From: Sulfuricaulis limicola
Lineage (GTDB): Bacteria > Pseudomonadota > Gammaproteobacteria > Acidiferrobacterales > Sulfurifustaceae
Direction: 5' to 3'
Assembly (NCBI RefSeq): GCF_002355735.1
Contig: NZ_AP014879.1
Location: 682,001-746,000, forward strand
DNA length: 64,000 bases
Every line of letters starts with the position of its first letter. The stretch's first letter is position 1. The notes under the pieces were generated by a model that was not told the DNA's origin, ran no database searches, and was given only the letters and a program-made list of their open reading frames with translations. Made by a program: the position numbers and the translations under genes. This document shows, in pieces, positions 52,921 to 60,536 of this stretch.

Positions 52921-53004
52921 AAAAACCGGGTCAGAGAGGAATTTCCTCTTATATTCTAATTCGCTAAAATGGCGCCACGATAATAACGCCCAGGCCAACG
53001 AACC
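52921..53004 (+). repeat. RAYT leader, copy B
   Basis: AAAAACCGGGTCAGA at 52921-52935 followed by the AGAGGAATTTCCTCT palindrome and the stretch GGCGCCACGATAATAACGCC leads to the transposase ATG at 53005. It is nearly identical to copies A and C. Confidence 0.8.
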
Positions 53005-53158
53005 ATGCCCCGCAAACCCCGTTTCACTCTGCCGGGTATACCTCAGCACGTCATCCAGCGCGGCAACAACCGCGAGCCTTGTTTCCTGGCCGAGGAGGAC
53101 TATCGTCGTTACCTGGAAGACCTGCAAACCTGCACCGAGAAATACCATTGCCGCCTCA
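53005..53158 (+). pseudogene. Truncated REP-associated tyrosine transposase (RAYT)
   Basis: The first about 51 codons are a clear RAYT N-terminus (IPQHVIQRGNNREPCFLAEE, then YRRYLEDLQTCTEKYHCRL). The sequence breaks off just where the HUH catalytic histidines would follow and runs into the next leader (copy C at 53164). The gene cannot make an active transposase. It is the longest of the three remnants. Confidence 0.85.
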
Positions 53159-53163
53159 AGAAG

Positions 53164-53310
53164 AAAAACCGGGTCAGAGAGGAATTTCCTCTTATATTCG
53201 AATCAGCTAAAGTGGCACCACGATAATAACGCCCAGACCAGCGAACCATGCCCCGCAAACCCCGCTTCACCCTGCCCGGCGTACCGCATGCCGTATTCCG
53301 CCATCGTAAC
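53164..53310 (+). repeat. RAYT head remnant, copy C
   Basis: AAAAACCGGGTCAGA at 53164-53178, the same palindrome and leader, and the start MPRKPRFTLPG at 53248, continuing as the decayed GVPHAVFRHRN. It is followed by the third small lipoprotein gene. Confidence 0.78.
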
Positions 53311-53390
53311 TTATGGGGCGTTGCTCGATGTACCTCTGTCTGTTCAGTTGGCGGTGGATCGATCTAAGTGATTGTGTGCCGGATTCAGAC

Positions 53391-53720
53391 ATGTTCGTTA
53401 GAGTCTTAAAAGTAGCTCTTCTGTCAGTTCTTTTAGTAACATCGTCATTGTCGTGCGCGACGGTTTCGCCGCATCAGAATTTTAAGAACCAATTGCAGAA
53501 AGCAGTAGGAACCAATATAGACGATGCCTACCCAGGTTCTTGGAGATATCGTCGAGATCCCATCGAAGTCAGAACGCTAAAAAATGGAAATGTAGAATAT
53601 ACATATCTGTATATGCGGGGACGTTCATGCAAATTTATGTTTGAAGTTAATCCATCAACCAGCATAATCGTTGGTACTCGCTTTGAAGGCAAAGAATTTG
53701 ATTGTGTAATTAATCCTTAA
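53391..53720 (+). CDS. Small predicted lipoprotein, unknown function
   Basis: A 109-residue protein starting at ATG 53391: MFVRVLKVALLSVLLVTSSLSC is a signal peptide with a weak lipobox (SLSC). The body has YPGSWRYRRDPIEVRTLKNG and NVEYTYLYMRGRSCKFMFEV, so probably a beta sandwich. An earlier in-frame ATG (53313) would begin in the RAYT remnant. The composition is AT-rich. No family is recognised. Confidence 0.65.
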   Translation: MFVRVLKVALLSVLLVTSSLSCATVSPHQNFKNQLQKAVGTNIDDAYPGSWRYRRDPIEVRTLKNGNVEYTYLYMRGRSCKFMFEVNPSTSIIVGTRFEGKEFDCVINP

Positions 53721-53729
53721 GCAATAATA

Positions 53730-53791
53730 GGGGACAGACCACGGTTTCTGATCTATAAGTAAATTATTGCTGCTATTGGAAACCGTGGTCT
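53730..53791. repeat. REP-like hairpin and right copy of the 15-bp inverted repeat
   Basis: GGGGACAGACCACGG at 53730-53744 is the reverse complement of 51186-51200. A 13-bp perfect stem, AGACCACGGTTTC (53736-53748) with GAAACCGTGGTCT (53779-53791), encloses a 30-nt AT-rich loop. It lies 9 bp after the third lipoprotein gene and just before the cNMP-GGDEF gene. Confidence 0.8.
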
Positions 53792-53809
53792 TCCTCTCAT
53801 TTGCATTTT

Positions 53810-54811
53810 ATGGATCAATCCAAGAAAACGTTTGAGGACATGCGCCGGGAAGCGCGGGTGTCTGCCTCTGCACGATGGTCACGGAAGGAACTCGCGCAGA
53901 TCGCCTTGTTAAAGGATGCACATCAGGAAACGATAGCACCGCTACTGCATGATTGCCCGGTGCGGTCGTTGGCGAGCGGCGAAGTGCTGCTCCGCGCCGG
54001 TGAGCCCTGTCAGGCGTTATATATGGTACTGAGCGGGCGGTTGCGGATGGAGGGTTCGTCCTCGACGATTCCCGACATGTTTGTTCGAGCCGGGGACAGC
54101 ATTGGCGAATTATCCTTGCTGAAGGATGCGGTTATCGCGTCTACGATTTCGGCCACCGAGCCGACGCGCTTGCTGATTATCGACCGCCATGTTGCCTGGG
54201 GGTTGATCCGCGCGTCGCACGAAATCGCGCGCAATTGGCTGTCGCTTCTCGCGGAACGCACGCGAGTCAGGGGGCTTATCGCCGGAAACGAAGAGCTGAA
54301 GACCTCCCATGGGCACCACACATCACATGATGAGCGCACCGGACTGTACAACCGGCACTGGCTGGAGTCGACGCTGCCCCGCCAGATTGCTCGCAGTACC
54401 GCCAGCCATGCGCCGCTGGGATTGCTGCTCGTTGAAATCGATGGTTTCGCCGATTACGTCGCTCGTTCCGGGCCAGCCGCGGGAGATAAAGTGTGCCATG
54501 CCGTGGCCCAGCTGTTAGTCAACAACTTCCGGCCAACCGATCTGGTTGTGTGTTACGGCGCCGCGCAGTTCGCCGTGGTGTTGCCCGACACCAACGTGGC
54601 AAACGCATGCGTCGTAGGTGAACGGGTACGGCACGCGGTAAATCGGGCGGGAGTGATTATTCCTGGCGAAAGCGCCTCGCTTTCCCTGACGGTGTCGGTC
54701 GGCGCCACCGAGCTGCAACCCTCCGTCGATGCACCAGCTTTCCTCGCTGCCGCCGAAGCGGCATTGCAAATGGCCAAAACCAGTGGCGGCAACCGGGTCG
54801 GTATGCAGTAA
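53810..54811 (+). CDS. cNMP-binding/degenerate GGDEF protein
   Basis: A 333-residue cytosolic protein. The N-terminal half (about 45-150) is a CRP-like cyclic-nucleotide-binding domain (SGEVLLRAGEPCQALYMVLS and AGDSIGELSLL, the phosphate-binding cassette). A linker rich in His precedes a GGDEF fold (about 175-330, DERTGLYNRHWLE). The cyclase signature is GAAQF at 250-254 instead of GGDEF, so it is almost certainly inactive and may act as a c-di-GMP or protein receptor. The start is ATG 53810; no helix-turn-helix is visible. Confidence 0.85.
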   Translation: MDQSKKTFEDMRREARVSASARWSRKELAQIALLKDAHQETIAPLLHDCPVRSLASGEVLLRAGEPCQALYMVLSGRLRMEGSSSTIPDMFVRAGDSIGELSLLKDAVIASTISATEPTRLLIIDRHVAWGLIRASHEIARNWLSLLAERTRVRGLIAGNEELKTSHGHHTSHDERTGLYNRHWLESTLPRQIARSTASHAPLGLLLVEIDGFADYVARSGPAAGDKVCHAVAQLLVNNFRPTDLVVCYGAAQFAVVLPDTNVANACVVGERVRHAVNRAGVIIPGESASLSLTVSVGATELQPSVDAPAFLAAAEAALQMAKTSGGNRVGMQ

Positions 54812-54814
54812 CGG

Positions 54815-54840
54815 AAAAACCGGGTCAGACCACGGTTCCT
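54815..54840 (+). repeat. Fourth leader copy (AAAAACCGGGTCAGA) fused to REP arm
   Basis: AAAAACCGGGTCAGA at 54815-54829 begins 4 bp after the cNMP-GGDEF stop and continues as CCACGGTTCCT, the same arm as the hairpin at 53736. Here the leader joins the REP-like arm directly instead of leading to a RAYT start. Confidence 0.7.
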
Positions 54841-54875
54841 AATCTGGAAGGGAAAAAAGCCGATAATCAGGGCAG

Positions 54876-56687
54876 ATGCATCAAATTCAAGCAGCCCTGA
54901 AGCGAAACCCAATTTGTTATCAGCAGAAAAGTGAAATGAACCTCCCGGCGATTCAGCACCAAGGTTACTCAACAAATGTTGAGCACGTCGCGAACAGTAA
55001 AAATCACTGTTTGCTTCACCGGATTTTATGCTCGCTGGGCGCATTGATGCTCGCTCTGAGTCTCGCCGCCTGCCAGGGCGGAGGCGGTAGCGATGGCGGT
55101 AGCAGTAGCGATTCTGCTGCAAGTGCGCCGACACCTGATACTAGGCCACCCTCGGTTCCCACGGGCCTCACGGTCCTCATCGTTTCCTCGATCGCCTTCA
55201 ATGTCACTTGGCAGCCAGCCACCGACGATGTCGGGGTCATGGGCTATCGGCTTTACCGTAACGGCGTTGAGATTGCTGCGCCGACAACCGCGCCATATCA
55301 GGATACGAACCTTGTGTCCGGCACCACTTACCGCTATGCGGTCGCGGCCTTCGATGCGGCGGGCAACGTTTCCGCGCGATCCGCCGAGATTGCCGCGACC
55401 ACGTCCGCGCTGCCCGATACCACGGCACCTGTTGTCTCGCTGACCGCGCCCGCCGCTGACGTAGTGGTGAAGGGAAGTATCACACTTGATGCCAGCGCGA
55501 CTGATAACGTAGGTGTGGTGGGAGTGAGTTTTTTTCTGGATGGCGTGGTGCTTGGGAGCGAGGACACGGTTGCACCCTATGCTCGGACTTGGGACACCAC
55601 CGCGGTGGCCGAAGGTACGCACTCCCTCAAAGTGCGGGCGCGTGATGCCGCCGGCAATGTCGCCGAGTCCGCCGCCATCACGGTCACTGTCAAAAACACC
55701 CTTGATCCGGTGCACTTTGTTGCTACGGGGGACTATGGCCGTACTGCCAATACCGACAAGGTATTGGCCCGGATGAGCACCCTTTTTCAGACGGACAACA
55801 TCGCCTTTCATCTGGGCATCGGCGATCTCAGCTATGGGTTGAACGGCCAGGAGTCCGCGTGGTGCACTTATATGCGTACCGGCATGGGCGGCAGCGTTCC
55901 CTTCGTGCTACTTACCGGCAACCACGAGGACGACCGTAGCGCGAACGGCTATATCGGCAACTTTATCAAACCACCCGACTGTTTCCCCGATCCCGTCGGC
56001 GCTACCGGAGTCTATGGCGCGCAGTATTGGTTCGATTATGCCGGACAGATTCGCATCATTATGATCGCACCCGGCCTTCCGGTATTCGGCAAGACCTATC
56101 GGTACCGCGCGTCCAGCACGGAATACCAGTGGCTCGCGCAGACCATAGACGCCGCGCGTACCGCTGGCATCCCCTGGGTGATCGTGGGCATGCATATGAA
56201 CTGCCTCACCATGGGCGTCAAGGGTTGTCACGAACTCGATCCCGGCGGGAGCGGGGCGGACGACCTTCTGAACCTGCTTATAGCCAAGAAGGTGGACCTC
56301 GTGCTGCAAGGGCACGACCATACCTATCAGCGCAGCAAGCAGCTTGCGCACGCGCCCGGTTGTACAGTCTTGCGGGGGGATTACAGTGCGACCGGCGGCG
56401 CTCAGGCTGTCTACAATTCTGCCTGCGTGGCCGACGATGGTGCGGATGCAGCCTACCCGAAAGGAGCCGGTACTGTCTTCGTGATTTCGGGGCTGGGCGG
56501 TGACGATATTTATGCCGTGAGCGAATCCGACGCGGAGGCTCCGTACTTCGCAAAATGGATGGGGGCTGGCAGCGCGGGTGCGGGTTTCGGGTTCCTCAAC
56601 ATCACCATTCAGGGGAACCGGCTCAGCGGAGAGTTCCTGCCGGCAGAGGCCGGGCGGTTCACGGATTCATTCACGATCGGGCAGTAG
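54876..56687 (+). CDS. Lipoprotein with FN3, Ig-like and metallophosphoesterase domains
   Basis: A large surface or periplasmic lipoprotein of up to 603 residues. The signal ends in LSLAAC with a Gly/Ser linker (GGGGSDGGSSS). An FN3 domain (about 88-177), a bacterial Ig-like domain (about 185-275) and a purple-acid-phosphatase-like metallophosphoesterase (about 280-600) follow. The metal motifs are seen in order: GDYG, GDLSYG, GNHED, MHMN and GHDHTYQR. The exact start is uncertain: ATG 54876 gives a long n-region, ATG 54936 is an alternative. The substrate is unknown. Confidence 0.85.
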   Translation: MHQIQAALKRNPICYQQKSEMNLPAIQHQGYSTNVEHVANSKNHCLLHRILCSLGALMLALSLAACQGGGGSDGGSSSDSAASAPTPDTRPPSVPTGLTVLIVSSIAFNVTWQPATDDVGVMGYRLYRNGVEIAAPTTAPYQDTNLVSGTTYRYAVAAFDAAGNVSARSAEIAATTSALPDTTAPVVSLTAPAADVVVKGSITLDASATDNVGVVGVSFFLDGVVLGSEDTVAPYARTWDTTAVAEGTHSLKVRARDAAGNVAESAAITVTVKNTLDPVHFVATGDYGRTANTDKVLARMSTLFQTDNIAFHLGIGDLSYGLNGQESAWCTYMRTGMGGSVPFVLLTGNHEDDRSANGYIGNFIKPPDCFPDPVGATGVYGAQYWFDYAGQIRIIMIAPGLPVFGKTYRYRASSTEYQWLAQTIDAARTAGIPWVIVGMHMNCLTMGVKGCHELDPGGSGADDLLNLLIAKKVDLVLQGHDHTYQRSKQLAHAPGCTVLRGDYSATGGAQAVYNSACVADDGADAAYPKGAGTVFVISGLGGDDIYAVSESDAEAPYFAKWMGAGSAGAGFGFLNITIQGNRLSGEFLPAEAGRFTDSFTIGQ

Positions 56688-56740
56688 AGGTGATGCGTTG
56701 CATTTCCGCAGCCAGTTAGTTAACTGTACTTACGCTCTCC

Positions 56741-58141
56741 TCATAGTATCTCCGACGCATAATCCGCCAGCCGCGAGCGCTCACCGCGTTGCAGCGTGAT
56801 GTGCCCGCTGTGCTCCCACTGCTTGAAGCGGTCCACGACGTAGGTCAGGCCGGAGGTGGTTTCGGTCAGGTAGGGCGTGTCGATCTGAGCGATGTTGCCG
56901 AGGCAGACGATCTTGCTGCCGGGGCCGGCGCGGGTGACGAGGGTCTTGATCTGGTGCGGCGACAGGTTCTGCGCCTCGTCGATGATCAGGAATTTCTTCA
57001 GGAAGGTGCGCCCGCGCATGAAGTTGAGCGACTTGATGCGGATGCGGTTGCGTAGCAGGTCGTGGGTGGCGGCGCGCGCCCAGGCGCCGTGTTCCTGCGT
57101 GGCGGTTTCCTGCAGCACGTCCAGATTGTCCTCGAGCGCACCCATCCACGGGCCCATCTTTTCCTCTTCGGTGCCCGGCAGGAAGCCGATGTCCTCGCCG
57201 ACCGGCACGGTCATGCGCGTCATGATGATTTCGGTGTAGCGTTTGGATTCCAGCGTCTGCATCAGGGCCGCGGCCAGCGTCAGCAGGGTTTTGCCGGTGC
57301 CGGCTTGGCCGAGCAGGGTGACGAAATCGACCTCCGGGTCCATCAGCAGGTTGAAGGCGAAATTCTGCTCGCGGTTGCGTGCCGAAATTCCCCAGACCTT
57401 GTTGCGCTCCGCGGCGTAGTCCTTGACCACCTCGATGATGGCGGAATCGTTTTCGAGGCGCCGCACCACGGCCTCGAAGCCCTTATCCGCTTTCTCGCCA
57501 TTGATATACAGGAACTGGTTAGGGAGCCAGGCGCGTGCCTTGGGTCCGCGCAGGCGGTAGAAGGTGCGGCCTTCCTCTTTCCACGATTCCATGTTCTTGC
57601 TGTGCGTTTCCCAGAAATCAGCGGCCAGCTTTTCCGCGCCGGAAAACAGCAGGTTCGTGTCATCCAGCACCTGGTCGTTGGTGTAATCCTCGGCAAGGAT
57701 GCCGAGCGCACGGGCTTTGATGCGTAAATTGATGTCCTTGGTGACGAGGATCGCCTGCCGGTTGGGGTGGCTCTTCCCCAGATCCATGGTAATGCCGAGC
57801 AGGGCGTTGTCCGAGCTGCGGCCGGAGAGGCCGAACGGCAGCGTGCTGCGCGCCTCTTCCATGTGAAAGAAGAGGTGTCCGGTCTCGAAGTCCTTGGAAG
57901 CCGAAGGCAGTTTGACGCCGTGGCTGATGTCGCCATTGGCCTTTTCCACCAGTTCGTCCAGCAGGCGGCTGACCTGGCGCACGTTGCGCGCGATTTCCGA
58001 CATGCCGACCTTGATGTTGTCGAGCTCTTCCAGCACCACGATGGGGATCACCACATCGTGTTCCTGGAAACGCAGGATCGAGGACGGATCGTGAATCAGG
58101 ACGTTGGTATCGACAACGAAAATCTTTTTCTTGGAGGTCAT
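56741..58141 (-). CDS. PIN-domain PhoH-like ATPase (PhoH2 type)
   Basis: A 466-residue fusion of an N-terminal PIN nuclease domain (about 5-140, FVVDTNVLIHDPSS and acidic residues) with a C-terminal PhoH ATPase (about 245-460; Walker A GQAGTGKTLL, Walker B FLIIDEAQNL). PhoH2 proteins unwind and cut RNA. It is separate from the YbeZ copy at 25991. Its ATG overlaps the bcp stop as ATGA, so it is coupled to bcp. Confidence 0.92.
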   Translation of the reverse strand: MTSKKKIFVVDTNVLIHDPSSILRFQEHDVVIPIVVLEELDNIKVGMSEIARNVRQVSRLLDELVEKANGDISHGVKLPSASKDFETGHLFFHMEEARSTLPFGLSGRSSDNALLGITMDLGKSHPNRQAILVTKDINLRIKARALGILAEDYTNDQVLDDTNLLFSGAEKLAADFWETHSKNMESWKEEGRTFYRLRGPKARAWLPNQFLYINGEKADKGFEAVVRRLENDSAIIEVVKDYAAERNKVWGISARNREQNFAFNLLMDPEVDFVTLLGQAGTGKTLLTLAAALMQTLESKRYTEIIMTRMTVPVGEDIGFLPGTEEEKMGPWMGALEDNLDVLQETATQEHGAWARAATHDLLRNRIRIKSLNFMRGRTFLKKFLIIDEAQNLSPHQIKTLVTRAGPGSKIVCLGNIAQIDTPYLTETTSGLTYVVDRFKQWEHSGHITLQRGERSRLADYASEIL

Positions 58142-58632
58142 TTAGCTTTTTTGGATGACGGGGTTTGCAATTGGCGGATTTCCTCGAGAACTTCGTCGAC
58201 ATGCCCCTTCACCTTGACGCCGCGGAATTCCTTGCGCAGGACGCCGTCCTGGTCGAGGATGAAGGTGCTGCGGTCCACGCCCATGTATTTTTTGCCGTAC
58301 AGGCTTTTTTCGCGGATGACGTCGAACAGGCGGCAGAGCTTTTCGTCCGGGTCGGAAATCAGCTCGAAGGGGAACTTGAACTTGGCCTTGAATTTTTCGT
58401 GCGAGGCGAGGCTGTCGCGCGACACGCCGTAGATCGCGGCTTTGAGTTTCCTGAACCGGGCGTGCTGGTCGCGGAAATCCTGCCCCTCCAGGGTGCACCC
58501 GGGGGTGTCGTCCTTGGGGTAGAAATACAGCACGGTGTATTGGCCCTTGAGATCATGCAGGCGGAGGGTCTTGCCGCCGGTGGTCTGCAATTCCGCGTCG
58601 GGAACGGGTTTCCCTGGTACAGCCTTTTTCAT
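58138..58632 (-). CDS. bcp: Thioredoxin-dependent peroxiredoxin Bcp (1-Cys type)
   Basis: Bcp reduces hydrogen peroxide and alkyl hydroperoxides. The 164-residue protein has PKDDTPGCTLEGQDFRD with the peroxidatic Cys. The second Cys found five residues later in E. coli Bcp is replaced (GCTLEGQ), so it should act as a 1-Cys enzyme or use an external thiol. The start is ATG 58632. It lies between nrdJ and the PIN-PhoH gene. Confidence 0.93.
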   Translation of the reverse strand: MKKAVPGKPVPDAELQTTGGKTLRLHDLKGQYTVLYFYPKDDTPGCTLEGQDFRDQHARFRKLKAAIYGVSRDSLASHEKFKAKFKFPFELISDPDEKLCRLFDVIREKSLYGKKYMGVDRSTFILDQDGVLRKEFRGVKVKGHVDEVLEEIRQLQTPSSKKAK

Positions 58633-58694
58633 GTGTGTCCAGCTCCTGTGGGTGAATTGTATAGGCGCGCGACCCCGGAGAACAGGGACGGGGA

Positions 58695-60518
58695 TTAGTC
58701 TGCTTCGCGCTCGACGGTACAGCAGTGCGGGCCTGTCTCTTGCCCGGTTTCTCCGCGCAGTATCTCGCCGGTGACGGGATTGGGGCGGAAGGTGGTGCAG
58801 CCCTTGAGCCCCATGTCGTAGGCGCGCTCGTAGATCTCCTTGAAGTCCTCGAAGCGGTAATCGCGCGGGACGTTGATGGTCTTGGAGATGGAGTTGTCCA
58901 CGTGCGGTTGCAGCGCCGCCTGCATGGCGAGATGCGCCGCGGGCGCCAGTGCATGGGTATCCACGAACGCCGCCGGCAATGCATCGTCGCCGTGCCGTTC
59001 GCGCCACAGGCGCAGCGCATAATCGGTCAGCTTGTGCTCGGTGTAGCTGCCGTCGAGCTCCAGCACGCGGCGCACGTAATTGAATTCGTACACCGGTTCC
59101 AGCCCGCTTGAAACATTGTTCGCCAGCAGGCTGATGGTGCCGGTCGGCGCGATCGCGGTCAGGTGGCTGTTGCGCAAGCCGAAGCGGGCGATACCGTCCT
59201 GGATGTCACCCGGCAGGGTTTGAATGAACTTTCCTTGCAGGAATTTTTCCCGTTCGAAAAACGGGAACGCGCCTTTCTCCTCCGCCAGCCCGACGGACGT
59301 GCGATAGGCGGTGTGGCAGATGGCCTGCATCGCCTGCGACGCCAGCTCGCGTGCCGCCTCATCGGCATAGTGCAGACCGAGCATGATGAGCGTATCCGCC
59401 AGTCCCGTGAGGCCGAGCCCGATGTGGCGCGTGCCTCGCGCCTGTGCTGCCTGCTTATCCAGTGGGAACAGCGAGGCGTCGATGACATTGTCCATCATGC
59501 GTGTGGCGACCGCCGCGGTCTTGCGGATCGCGTCGAGATCCAAACGCGCGCCATCGGTGAAGGGGTCGTGCACGAAGGCCGTCAGGTTGATGGAGCCGAG
59601 GTTGCAGGCGCCGTAGGGCGGCAGCGGAATTTCACCGCAGGGGTTCGTAGCGCTGATCTGCTCGCGATACCAGAGGTTGTTCTGCTGGTTGATGCGGTCG
59701 AGAAACAGCACACCGGGCTCGGCGTACTCGTAAGTGGCGCGCATGAGCTTGTCCCACAGCTCGCGGGCGCGCAGGCGCCGGTAAACGCGGCAGCGCACCG
59801 GCTCGGATCGCCCCGACCACTGGCGTTTTGCGGTGTCGGAACCCGCCGGAATGCCGTCCTCCGCGGGAAACACCAGCGCCCAGTCCTGGTCCCGGTGCAC
59901 CGCCTCCATGAAGGCATCCGTCACCAGCACCGAGAGATTGAATCGCCGCAACACCTGGCTGTCGCGCTTGGCGTCGATGAAGGCCTCGATGTCGGGATGG
60001 TCGCAGCGCAGGGTGGCCATCATGGCTCCGCGCCGCGCGCCGGTGGAGAGCAGCGTGCCGCACATGGCATCCCAGATCTGCATGAACGACACCGGACCGG
60101 AGGCGACGGTGCCGACGCTTTTCGCTGTGGCGCCTCGCGGCCGCAGCGTGGAAAAGTCGTAACCCACGCCGCCGCCCTGCTGCATGGTGAGCGCGCCTTC
60201 CTTGAGGCCGTCGAAGATGCCGTCCATGGAATCCTCGATGGTGCCCATGACGAAGCAGTTGAACAGCGTCACGCGCCGGCCGGTGCCGGCCCCGGCCTGG
60301 ATGCGCCCGCCGGGGAGGAATCTGAAATCCCGGAGCACGGAATAGAAGTGATTCTCCCAGCGTGCCCAGTCGCTTTTCTCCACGCTCGCGAGCGAGCGCG
60401 CGATGCGCCGCCAGCTGTCGTCCACGGTCCGGTCGTGTACTGCGCTGCCGTCGCGGAAGCGGTACTTGCTGTCCCAGATGTGACGGGAGATTTCGGTGAG
60501 GAAGGGATCGATGAGCAT
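58695..60518 (-). CDS. nrdJ: Adenosylcobalamin-dependent (class II) ribonucleotide reductase
   Basis: NrdJ makes deoxynucleotides with a cobalamin radical, independent of oxygen. The 607-residue protein has Cys88 (LFNCFVMG), the N292-C294-E296 active site (ATNPCGEIPL) and Cys305, matching the redox and radical cysteines. No N-terminal ATP-cone is present, so overall activity control by dATP is probably absent. The tail ends HCCTVEREAD with two adjacent cysteines (599-600), likely the thioredoxin-exchange pair. It starts 18 bp after the rtcB stop. No B12 riboswitch fits in that gap. Confidence 0.94.
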   Translation of the reverse strand: MLIDPFLTEISRHIWDSKYRFRDGSAVHDRTVDDSWRRIARSLASVEKSDWARWENHFYSVLRDFRFLPGGRIQAGAGTGRRVTLFNCFVMGTIEDSMDGIFDGLKEGALTMQQGGGVGYDFSTLRPRGATAKSVGTVASGPVSFMQIWDAMCGTLLSTGARRGAMMATLRCDHPDIEAFIDAKRDSQVLRRFNLSVLVTDAFMEAVHRDQDWALVFPAEDGIPAGSDTAKRQWSGRSEPVRCRVYRRLRARELWDKLMRATYEYAEPGVLFLDRINQQNNLWYREQISATNPCGEIPLPPYGACNLGSINLTAFVHDPFTDGARLDLDAIRKTAAVATRMMDNVIDASLFPLDKQAAQARGTRHIGLGLTGLADTLIMLGLHYADEAARELASQAMQAICHTAYRTSVGLAEEKGAFPFFEREKFLQGKFIQTLPGDIQDGIARFGLRNSHLTAIAPTGTISLLANNVSSGLEPVYEFNYVRRVLELDGSYTEHKLTDYALRLWRERHGDDALPAAFVDTHALAPAAHLAMQAALQPHVDNSISKTINVPRDYRFEDFKEIYERAYDMGLKGCTTFRPNPVTGEILRGETGQETGPHCCTVEREAD

Positions 60519-60536
60519 GGAATGATATATTTTCAG

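Noticed and set aside
52096..54840. Integron-type attC cassettes
   Set aside because: The leader repeats lack attC core sites and are tied to RAYT starts; no integrase is present.
60519..60536. A B12 riboswitch before nrdJ
   Set aside because: Only 18 bp separate rtcB and nrdJ, far too short for a cobalamin riboswitch.
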